From Candidatus Tariuqbacter arcticus (GTDB taxonomy: Bacteria; Electryoneota; Tariuqbacteria; Tariuqbacterales; Tariuqbacteraceae): 14,910 nucleotides of DNA. A model generated the notes under the pieces. The model saw only the letters and a program-made list of their open reading frames with translations. It was not told where the DNA came from and did not search any database. Below are positions 1-6,508 of the stretch, one piece after another (within the stretch, counting starts at the first letter, position 1; every line of letters begins with the position of its first letter). The position numbers and the translations under genes were made by a program. Location of the stretch: NCBI GenBank assembly GCA_013202315.1, contig JABMRZ010000451.1, positions 1 to 14,910 on the forward strand, in the 5' to 3' direction.

Positions 1-17
1 AACGAGGCATAGAAATT

Positions 18-106
18 GGGTATGGATTCCAGCTAAAAGCATGCGGGAATGACAGTGTATTTCAGGAATGACAAAGGGTGATTAATCCATACGAAATAGC
101 GAAGAA
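18..106 (+). repeat. Dispersed intergenic repeat, copy A (upstream of recA)
   Basis: This 89-bp stretch aligns without gaps to 5303-5391, with 15 mismatches by hand count (about 83% identity). The core, TGGATTCC followed about 15 bases later by GCGGGAATGACA, is a diverged version of the hairpin repeats at 9945-9964 and 11328-11347. The second half reads TTTCAGGAATGA and then AAGGGTGATT. All copies lie between genes. No reading frame is carried, so this is a non-coding REP- or MITE-like element rather than a gene relic. It ends about 45 bp before recA. Confidence 0.75.
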
Positions 107-150
107 CTTAAGTTTTTTTTAACCATCCACTAAAATAAAGGGTTGGCGAG

Positions 151-1215
151 ATGACTCAGAGGACAGATGGAAGAAAAACAGCCCGAGAGGATAAACTGAA
201 ATCCCTCGATTTGGCGATTTCCCAGATAGATAAACAATTTGGCAAGGGCTCGATTATGAAATTGGGGGATGACAGCGCGCGGTTGGCGGTGGATACGGTT
301 TCCACCGGTTCGCTGGCGCTGGACGCTGCGCTGGGGATCGGAGGTGTGCCCCGGGGGAGGGTGGTTGAAGTGTTTGGTCCCGAATCGTCGGGTAAGACAA
401 CTTTAGTGCTGCATATCATCGCTGAAGCGCAGAAGCGCGAAGGATTAGTGGCTTTCATCGATGCGGAACATGCGCTCGACGCTAAATACGCCAAGAATTT
501 GGGTGTGGATATAGACAATCTGCTGGTATCTCAGCCGGACACTGGTGAACAGGCGTTGGAAATTGCTGAGAAGCTCGTCACTTCTGGTGCGTTGGATGTG
601 ATTGCCATCGATTCGGTGGCGGCGCTGGTGCCGCGGGCGGAAATTGAAGGTGAGATGGGCGATCATCATGTCGGCTTGCAGGCGCGGTTGATGTCTCAGG
701 CGCTGCGAAAATTGACCTCCACCGTTGCCAAATCACACACTTGTATGGTATTCGTCAATCAGATGAGGATGAAGATTGGAGTGATGTTCGGTAATCCTGA
801 AACCACCCCCGGCGGAAGAGCGTTGAAATTTTACGCTTCGGTAAGAATGGATATCAGGCGGATTAGTTCCTTCAAGGAAGGTTCGGAAGTGGTGGGGAAT
901 CGAACCCGGGTCAAGGTAGTCAAGAATAAGATGGCGCCGCCGTTCAAGGAAGCTGAATTCGATATCGTTTATGGCAAGGGGATAGACCATTTCTCCGAAA
1001 TCATCGATTTGGGAATAGACACCGGCATTTTAACCCGAGCCGGTGCCTGGTTTTCTTATGGTGATGACCGGATTGGGCAGGGGCGGGAACGAGTCAAAGA
1101 ATACCTGGTTGAGCATTCTGATATATATGCGGAAATCGAAGATAAAGTGAAGCGGAAACTGGGGTTGGGTGAATATGCAGAGGGTTCATCCGAAGATGCT
1201 GCTGATTCGGTGTAG
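151..1215 (+). CDS. recA: Recombinase RecA
   Basis: RecA is the cytoplasmic ATP-dependent DNA strand-exchange protein of homologous recombination and the co-protease that triggers LexA cleavage in the SOS response. The 354-residue product is of normal length. Visible landmarks are Walker A GPESSGKT (residues 76-83), the catalytic-glutamate region FIDAEHALD (102-110), Walker B VIAIDSVAAL (150-159), the L1 DNA-binding loop around EMGDHHVG (168-175) and the L2 region, which starts at MRMKIGVMFGNPETTPGG (205-222). The C-terminus is short and acidic, as is typical. The ATG start gives the usual N-terminal helix and the KQFGKGSIMKLG segment; the ribosome binding site in front is weak. No recognisable LexA operator was seen upstream. 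recX follows after 14 bp, so the two are probably co-transcribed. Identification is certain. Confidence 0.99.
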   Translation: MTQRTDGRKTAREDKLKSLDLAISQIDKQFGKGSIMKLGDDSARLAVDTVSTGSLALDAALGIGGVPRGRVVEVFGPESSGKTTLVLHIIAEAQKREGLVAFIDAEHALDAKYAKNLGVDIDNLLVSQPDTGEQALEIAEKLVTSGALDVIAIDSVAALVPRAEIEGEMGDHHVGLQARLMSQALRKLTSTVAKSHTCMVFVNQMRMKIGVMFGNPETTPGGRALKFYASVRMDIRRISSFKEGSEVVGNRTRVKVVKNKMAPPFKEAEFDIVYGKGIDHFSEIIDLGIDTGILTRAGAWFSYGDDRIGQGRERVKEYLVEHSDIYAEIEDKVKRKLGLGEYAEGSSEDAADSV

Positions 1216-1229
1216 GCTGTAAATATCAA

Positions 1230-1700
1230 ATGGTTAGGAAAGCAAGGAAACCGGTTCCCCTTAAACAGAAAGCGCTCGATTTATTGTCGAGGCGAAGGTT
1301 AAGCCGAGGGGAATTGCGGGATAAGCTTCTTATAAGGGGGTATTCGGAAATTGAAATCGACCGCTTGTTGGACCATTATAACGAAATCGGCTATCTCGAT
1401 GATGTTTCTTTAGCGTATGATTTCGCCAGGCAGCGGTTGGCGGTGAATCCAATGGGCAGGAGGCTGTTGATGCTGGAATTGGTGAAGCGAAAGCTGCCAA
1501 CGGAATTGGCTCAAAATGTGGTCGATGAAGTATTCACCGAATTCAGCGAAGAAGAGAGGGCGGAAGCCGCCTGCAAAATCCTGGTTAAGAAAACAAACAG
1601 TAAGTCGAAGATATGGAATAAGATGGTTCGGCTCGGATTCCCATACGATTTAATCGAATCGGCGGTGGCGCGGAATGAGCCGGAAGGGGGGTATGAATAG
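1230..1700 (+). CDS. recX: Regulatory protein RecX
   Basis: RecX binds RecA filaments and limits their extension, moderating recombination and SOS induction. The 156-residue product is basic and mostly helical. It has the family pattern of three-helix repeats: an N-terminal LLSRRRLSRGELRDKL segment, then RGYSEIEIDRLLDHYNEIGYLDD (split here as residues about 37-59), then AYDFARQRL. Position directly behind recA, 14 bp after its stop, is the classical context and makes the call strong. The ATG start has no clear Shine-Dalgarno sequence, so translation may depend on recA. The stop is TAG. RecX is a poorly conserved family, so the call rests on both sequence pattern and synteny. Confidence 0.93.
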   Translation: MVRKARKPVPLKQKALDLLSRRRLSRGELRDKLLIRGYSEIEIDRLLDHYNEIGYLDDVSLAYDFARQRLAVNPMGRRLLMLELVKRKLPTELAQNVVDEVFTEFSEEERAEAACKILVKKTNSKSKIWNKMVRLGFPYDLIESAVARNEPEGGYE

Positions 1701-1828
1701 GCGCAATAAGAGCATAAACCCTACCCCTATTTTCAGGGTGAATCTTGAAAAAGACCGATATATTTTGTAGATTAATTATTTATGGAAATAGTTTGTACCG
1801 GTTCAAATAAATAATAGGTGAATGAAGT

Positions 1829-4537
1829 ATGACAGGGGTTGATGTGACAACCCCGCCTTGCTGTCAACTAATAATTATTCGGTTTGAATTGATAACCTCA
1901 CGCGAAATCAGAAGCGGCTTCATTGATTTTTTCAAGAGCCGCGGACATACCTATGTACCTTCCGCACCTGTGGTGCCCATCGGTGATCCCACCTTACTAT
2001 TCACCAACGCCGGAATGAATCAATTTAAAGATATTTTCCTCGATATAAAAACTCCCGCTTTCACTCGAGCGGTGAACTCGCAGAAGTGCATTCGGGTGTC
2101 AGGCAAACATAATGATTTGGAGGAAGTGGGACCTTCCAACCGGCATCATACTTTTTTTGAAATGTTGGGAAATTGGTCTTTCGGGGATTATTACAAGCTT
2201 GAAGCGATACGATGGGCGTGGGAACTCTTCACCGAAGTATGGAAGCTCCCTAAAGATAGACTATACGCAACCGTCTATCTCGAAGACGATGAGGCGGAGG
2301 GGTGTTGGCGGTCGGAAACCGATATCGACCCTGCGAGAATTACCCGGCATGGTAAAAAGGACAATTTTTGGGAGATGGGCGATGTCGGTCCCTGCGGTCC
2401 CTGCAGTGAAATCCACTATGATTTGGGAGCCGACAGCTGTGATATGAAAGGGCGCGAACATATTTGCGAAGTGAATGGAGCGTGCGGAAGATATGTCGAA
2501 TTGTGGAACTTGGTGTTCATTCAATACCATCGTGATGAAAAGGGTCGGGTCAGTGAATTGCCCGCCAAACATGTCGACACCGGCGCGGGCTTGGAACGCA
2601 TAGCGGCGGTTCTGCAGGGGGGGATGTCCAATTATGACAGCGACTTGTTTCAGCCGCTCATCGGTAAAATCGTGGAATTAAGCGGCGTGGAATACGCCGG
2701 TTCCATTCCTCATAGAGTCATCGCCGACCATCTGCGGGCGCTGACTTTCGCCATCGCCGACGGCGCTCTGCCCTCGAACGAGGGGCGGGGATATGTGTTG
2801 AGGCGAATCCTCAGGCGCGCATCCCGCTTCGGGCATGAAATTGGATTGAAGCAGCCGTTCATATATAAACTGGCGCCGGTCTTGACCGATTTAATGGGAG
2901 ATGTTTATCCCGAAATTCGGGAAAGGCACCAGCATATCGCATTGACAATCAAAAGCGAAGAGGAAGGATTCACCGCCACGCTCGAACGGGGACTCGATAT
3001 CTTCCGTTCATTAATCGAAAGACTGGATGCATACGGCGAAAGGGTTATGCCCGGCGAAGACGCTTTCAAGCTCTATGATACATATGGATTCCCCTTGGAT
3101 TTGACCGAATTGATGGCGCGGGAAAAGGGGTATTCGGTCGATGTCGAAGGGTTTCAAAGGGCGATGACGTTGCAGAAAGAACGGGCTCGCGCCGGGGGGA
3201 AATTCGCGGTGAACGCCGGTTCGGAAGTTCCATGGCGGATTGTGAATGATATCGGGAACGCACCGCCGGAGGAATGGCAGGACTTTATCGGATATGAGTA
3301 TGAAGATTTCGATACTATAGTGGTGAAATTCCGGGAACTGCCGGAATATTTTGAAGTGGTGGTCAAGGATACACCAATTTACGCCGAAGCGGGCGGTCAG
3401 GTCGGTGATACCGGAACTATAACCACCGCCGATGGTGAAAAGTATGACATTCAGGACAGTTACTATGATGAAGCCGGTCATAGAATATTGAAGGCTGCCG
3501 GCGATTTTCAATCGTTTGCGAAGGCTGTCCGGGAGAATTCGAAAGTCCATATTTCCGTCGATTCAGCCCGCAGGATAGCGATACAGCGTAATCATACCGC
3601 CACTCATTTGCTTCACTATTCCTTACGAAAGATATTGGGCGAGCATGTTCGGCAGGCGGGTTCGCTGGTGCATCCCGATTATCTGAGATTCGATTATACT
3701 CATTATCAGAAGCCCGGAGCCGGTTTGTTGAATGAAATTGAATTGATGGTGAACCGCCTGATAATGGGGAATTCGCCGGTTTCATCGGAAATCACCACTT
3801 TTGAAGACGCCCGCAAGAAAGGCGCAATGGCGCTTTTCGGCGAAAAATACGATGAAAAAGTCCGAATGATTTCAGTTGGAGACATCTCCAGGGAACTTTG
3901 CGGCGGCACTCATACTGCGCTAAGCGGTGATATCGGATATTTCCGCATCGTCAGCGAAACCGGTGTTTCCGCGGGAATCCGCCGCATCGAAGCGGTTACC
4001 GGTGAAAAAGCCCTGTCAGCGGTACTGGAAGAACATAATACGGTGGAACATTTCAGAGTAACACTGCACAGTTTCGGGAGCGATGTACGGGAAAAATTGG
4101 ATAAGTTCGTCCAGGAGAAGCGCGAACTTGAAAAGGAAGCCGAAAGACTTCGGCGAAGCGGCGGCGGCGTAAATTTCGCTGAATTTTTAAACCGCGCTGT
4201 GGTCGTCAACGGAAAGCGGATTGTGTCGAAAAGAGTGGAAGCCGCCGATATGAACGCCCTGAAGGACTTGGGGGATGGGCTGAGAGATAAACTGGTGAGC
4301 GGAATTGGATTCTTGGGTGCGGAAATCGGCGGTAAGGCGAGTTTAGTTTGCGTTGTGACCGATGATTTGATTGAACTTGGGATCAAGGCGGGTGATTTAG
4401 TGAAGGGTGCGGCTGTATCCATCGGCGGAGGCGGCGGAGGGAAACCCCATTTAGCCACCGCCGGAGCGAAGAGTTCCGCAAAGCTCGATACCGCGCTTGA
4501 AGCGGCGGCTAAACTAGCGGAGGAAGCCCTTCAATGA
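1829..4537 (+). CDS. alaS: Alanine--tRNA ligase
   Basis: Cytoplasmic class II aminoacyl-tRNA synthetase that charges tRNA-Ala and edits mischarged Ser and Gly. The 902-residue product has all expected parts: the catalytic domain with FFKSRGH, the DPTLLFTNAGMNQFKD motif and a GRGYVLRRILRRA segment; the editing domain with the zinc ligand set H589-x3-H593 and C691GGTH695; a charged coiled-coil linker; and the C-Ala domain with a glycine-rich GGGGGGKPHLATAGAK (866-881). About 20 residues precede the point where most AlaRS proteins begin (near ITSREIR). The ATG at 1829 has an AGGTG eight bases upstream, which supports it; a TTG at 1889 is the alternative. The 128-bp gap after recX suggests its own promoter. 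The 3' end overlaps the next gene by ATGA. Confidence 0.98.
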   Translation: MTGVDVTTPPCCQLIIIRFELITSREIRSGFIDFFKSRGHTYVPSAPVVPIGDPTLLFTNAGMNQFKDIFLDIKTPAFTRAVNSQKCIRVSGKHNDLEEVGPSNRHHTFFEMLGNWSFGDYYKLEAIRWAWELFTEVWKLPKDRLYATVYLEDDEAEGCWRSETDIDPARITRHGKKDNFWEMGDVGPCGPCSEIHYDLGADSCDMKGREHICEVNGACGRYVELWNLVFIQYHRDEKGRVSELPAKHVDTGAGLERIAAVLQGGMSNYDSDLFQPLIGKIVELSGVEYAGSIPHRVIADHLRALTFAIADGALPSNEGRGYVLRRILRRASRFGHEIGLKQPFIYKLAPVLTDLMGDVYPEIRERHQHIALTIKSEEEGFTATLERGLDIFRSLIERLDAYGERVMPGEDAFKLYDTYGFPLDLTELMAREKGYSVDVEGFQRAMTLQKERARAGGKFAVNAGSEVPWRIVNDIGNAPPEEWQDFIGYEYEDFDTIVVKFRELPEYFEVVVKDTPIYAEAGGQVGDTGTITTADGEKYDIQDSYYDEAGHRILKAAGDFQSFAKAVRENSKVHISVDSARRIAIQRNHTATHLLHYSLRKILGEHVRQAGSLVHPDYLRFDYTHYQKPGAGLLNEIELMVNRLIMGNSPVSSEITTFEDARKKGAMALFGEKYDEKVRMISVGDISRELCGGTHTALSGDIGYFRIVSETGVSAGIRRIEAVTGEKALSAVLEEHNTVEHFRVTLHSFGSDVREKLDKFVQEKRELEKEAERLRRSGGGVNFAEFLNRAVVVNGKRIVSKRVEAADMNALKDLGDGLRDKLVSGIGFLGAEIGGKASLVCVVTDDLIELGIKAGDLVKGAAVSIGGGGGGKPHLATAGAKSSAKLDTALEAAAKLAEEALQ
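1835..1854 (+). promoter_or_regulatory. Perfect hairpin at the 5' end of alaS
   Basis: GGGGTTG (1835-1841) and CAACCCC (1848-1854) are perfectly complementary around a six-base loop, starting six bases after the alaS ATG. No T-run follows, so it is not a rho-independent terminator. In mRNA it would sit in the region covered by an initiating ribosome and could damp translation. It also falls in the non-conserved N-terminal extension, so it may be a leader element if the true start is the TTG at 1889. The structure is seen directly; a regulatory role is inference. Confidence 0.35.
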
Positions 4538-5271
4538 CCGTCTACCGGACATTATTGGATATACGCAGCGGCGGCGGTAAAGGTCTTTTCGTCCTGCTCG
4601 ATCCGGATAAGAGTGATATCAACATGCTGTGCCGCCGCGCTGAAAGCGCTCAAGATGCCGGCGCAATTGCCGTCCTGATCGGCGGTTCGCATATCAGCGA
4701 TGGTGATTTTGATTCAACTGTCAGGGAAATAAAGAAGGGGTTGGATATTCCGCTGATAATTTTCCCCGGCGGTGCGACCCAGCTTTCGCAATACGCCGAT
4801 GCGGTGCTGTTTCTATCGCTGATTTCGGGGCGCAATCCGCAGTATTTAATCGGAGAACATATATCGGCGGCTCCGCGAGTGAAGCAGTTGGGTTTGGAAG
4901 TTATTCCCACGGCGTATATGTTAATCGAGTCGGGGGTGATGACAGCTATTGAATTCGTCAGCGATACCAAGCCCATCCCGCGCCGTCAAACCGGCCTCGC
5001 CGCCGCTCACGCCCTCGCGGGGGAAATGCTGGGTATGAAGCTAATATACCTGGAAGCGGGGAGCGGTGGACTGCATTCGGTTCCGCCGGAAATGGTGGCT
5101 GAGGTAGTGAAGAGTGTGTCGGTTCCGGTCATCGTGGGAGGGGGGATTAAAAGCGCGGGGGCGGCTGAAGCCATCGCCTACGCCGGAGCGGATTTCATCG
5201 TGGTGGGCAATGCGCTGGAGAAGGATGGCGATGACCGGCTGTTGAGGGGGATTGCTGCGGCGATTTCATAA
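4534..5271 (+). CDS. Geranylgeranylglyceryl-phosphate-synthase family protein (GGGPS/PcrB type)
   Basis: Members are TIM-barrel prenyltransferases that join a polyprenyl diphosphate to sn-glycerol-1-phosphate, making an ether lipid precursor. Archaeal GGGPS uses a C20 donor and Bacillus PcrB a C35 donor. Seen here: LLDPDK (21-26), GGS (50-52), FPGG (77-80), the YLEAGSGG signature (172-179), VGGGI phosphate-binding loop (201-205) and VVGNALE (223-229). The length of 245 residues matches the group found in archaea and Bacteroidetes-type bacteria better than the shorter PcrB. The start is fixed by the ATGA overlap with alaS and by GGAGG ten bases upstream, so it is translationally coupled. No glycerol-1-phosphate dehydrogenase is in the window. 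Donor chain length cannot be read from sequence alone. Confidence 0.92.
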   Translation: MTVYRTLLDIRSGGGKGLFVLLDPDKSDINMLCRRAESAQDAGAIAVLIGGSHISDGDFDSTVREIKKGLDIPLIIFPGGATQLSQYADAVLFLSLISGRNPQYLIGEHISAAPRVKQLGLEVIPTAYMLIESGVMTAIEFVSDTKPIPRRQTGLAAAHALAGEMLGMKLIYLEAGSGGLHSVPPEMVAEVVKSVSVPVIVGGGIKSAGAAEAIAYAGADFIVVGNALEKDGDDRLLRGIAAAIS

Positions 5272-5302
5272 TTTAGAAACAGGCTTTAGGCTGTGGGCTT
5301 TA

Positions 5303-5391
5303 GGGTATGGATTCCCACTAAAAGCGAGGGGGAATGACAGTGCATTTCAGGAATAATCAAGGGTGATTTACACACAGGTAATAGCGAAGAA
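5303..5391 (+). repeat. Dispersed intergenic repeat, copy B
   Basis: Same length and orientation as copy A at 18-106, with 74 of 89 positions identical by hand alignment. Both begin GGGTATGGATTCC, contain GGGAATGACAGTG and ATTTCAGGAAT, and end in AATAGCGAAGAA. Both lie just upstream of a gene on the plus strand. The sharp shared ends suggest a discrete mobile or mobilised unit rather than chance. Confidence 0.75.
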
Positions 5392-5473
5392 GTATGAAAT
5401 ACTTATAGTGGTTTCAGATGGGTCTGTTCCCGAAATCGAAATAGACCGTGATTTTTATCCACAACGATGAAAA

Positions 5474-5547
5474 TGTAGGGGTTTGATTTATCAAACCTTA
5501 TAATATTTAAACTGTTACGAAAGGGCTTAATGAATCATGCCCCTACA
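5474..5547. repeat. MITE-like element with terminal inverted repeats
   Basis: The element is bounded by TGTAGGGG (5474-5481) and its exact inverse CCCCTACA (5540-5547). Just inside the left end is a perfect hairpin, GGTTTGA-TTTA-TCAAACC (5480-5497). The right end carries an imperfect palindrome with outer arms GGGC (5523-5526) and GCCC (5539-5542). It has no coding capacity. This architecture fits a miniature inverted-repeat element mobilised in trans; no direct target duplication was evident. Confidence 0.55.
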
Positions 5548-5616
5548 AACCCAGCAAATATCTATTTGGGCAACACACCCGGATAGGATAAATTAAGAAA
5601 ATATTCGGTATACAGA

Positions 5617-5901
5617 ATGAACTTTGAAGAGAAAATCGAAGATATTTCCAGGGATGTCAAAGCGCATATCAAGGAACTCGGCGACAAACTGGAGCGAAGG
5701 TTTGACGCTAAATTCAAGGAACATAAGCAACATTCACAGAGCTGTAAGGTTTCAACATTCTGGGGTTTGGCGCTGATTATCTTTGGCGGATTACTTCTGA
5801 TAAATCATTTATTTGGAATGGACTGGGATATCCCGATTGTTCCGCTGGCAATGATTGTACTGGGCGGCTATTTAATATTCAAGAGCGGTAAAAATGACTG
5901 A
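5617..5901 (+). CDS. Small membrane protein with a LiaF/DUF5668-like two-helix domain
   Basis: The 94-residue product has a charged, probably helical N-terminal half (about residues 1-45, rich in Lys, Glu and Asp). Two hydrophobic segments follow: WGLALIIFGGLLLINHLFG (about 49-67) and IVPLAMIVLGGYLIF (about 74-88), joined by a short DWDIP turn. This pattern resembles the paired helices of the LiaI/LiaF-type (DUF5668) transmembrane region, usually found in small envelope-stress or unknown proteins. The N-terminal half would be cytoplasmic by the positive-inside rule. The 3' end overlaps gmhA by 8 bp, so the two are likely co-transcribed. No specific function can be assigned. The ATG at 5617 lacks a visible Shine-Dalgarno sequence. 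Confidence 0.82.
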   Translation: MNFEEKIEDISRDVKAHIKELGDKLERRFDAKFKEHKQHSQSCKVSTFWGLALIIFGGLLLINHLFGMDWDIPIVPLAMIVLGGYLIFKSGKND

Positions 5902-6508
5902 TTTTTCTGAAAATATACTGCGGGAATCGGTAGTATTACAGCTAAAAGCTTCCGCTAATATCAAGCATGCGATGTTGAAGCGGTGCGTGGATTCGATCAT
6001 CGCCGCCGCCGGTATGATTGCCGGTGCATTGAAAAACCTGAATCGAACAGTCTACTTCTGCGGTAACGGGGGCAGCGCCGCTGACAGCCAGCATTTGGCA
6101 GCGGAATTCATCGTCCGGCTTTCAAGTAAGCGGAATCGGAGGGCTTTACCAGCGGTGGCTTTGACCACCGACACTTCCATTTTAACCGCCGCCGCCAACG
6201 ATTATGGTTTTGAATCGGTTTTCGCCCGGCAGGTCGAGGCTTTAGGGCGGGAAGGGGATGTGCTGGTCTGCATCTCGACCTCGGGGAACTCGATTAATCT
6301 GGTCAAAACCGCTGAAATCGCCCGGCAGAAGGGAATGAAGCTGATTGGGTTTTTAGGCGCGAAGCCGGGCGCGTTGGGTCCAATGATGGACATTTGCATA
6401 AATATTCCTTCGGACGATTGCTGTAGAATTCAGGAGGGACATATCACCGCCGGGCATATTATAGTCGATTTGGCGGAGAAACTGCTCTTTGGCGAGGTTG
6501 AAGATTGA
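5894..6508 (+). CDS. gmhA: D-sedoheptulose-7-phosphate isomerase (SIS domain)
   Basis: GmhA converts sedoheptulose 7-phosphate to D-glycero-manno-heptose 7-phosphate, the first step toward the ADP- or GDP-heptose used in lipopolysaccharide cores or glycans. It is a cytoplasmic zinc enzyme. The 204-residue product matches family length and shows the SIS-domain phosphate-binding motifs CGNGGSAADSQH (56-67), TTDTS (91-95) and STSGNS (128-133), then RIQEGH (178-183). By the E. coli spacing, the zinc ligands would be H67, E71, Q180 and H188; all four are present. The gene starts inside the preceding small membrane protein gene, and its TGA overlaps the TTG start of the next gene. Other heptose genes such as hldE or gmhB are not in the window. 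Confidence 0.96.
   Translation: MTDFSENILRESVVLQLKASANIKHAMLKRCVDSIIAAAGMIAGALKNLNRTVYFCGNGGSAADSQHLAAEFIVRLSSKRNRRALPAVALTTDTSILTAAANDYGFESVFARQVEALGREGDVLVCISTSGNSINLVKTAEIARQKGMKLIGFLGAKPGALGPMMDICINIPSDDCCRIQEGHITAGHIIVDLAEKLLFGEVED

Larger units (their letters stand above)
5272..5616. other. 345-bp intergenic region holding two repeat elements
   Basis: No coding sequence is supported here. The region holds repeat copy B (5303-5391), a small perfect AT-rich hairpin AAGTAT-GAA-ATACTT (5390-5404) and the MITE-like element at 5474-5547. An isolated TATAAT at 5499-5504 lies inside that element but has no matching -35 box at 16-18 bp. There is no clear terminator for the gene ending at 5271 and no clear ribosome binding site for the gene starting at 5617. 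Confidence 0.7.

Noticed and set aside
105..120. AACTTAAGTT followed by eight T as a terminator upstream of recA
   Set aside because: The palindrome has no room for a loop and the stem would be weak and AT-only in part; it may just be a T-tract near the recA promoter.
131..136. TAAAAT as the recA -10 box
   Set aside because: The hexamer at a 17-bp spacing (TTAAGT) is a poor -35 and the start would leave almost no leader.
3910..4458. 182-codon open frame on the minus strand within alaS
   Set aside because: It is the antisense shadow of a strongly supported synthetase gene; its Ser/Pro-rich composition reflects the Gly-rich and charged sense codons, and no ribosome binding site is present.
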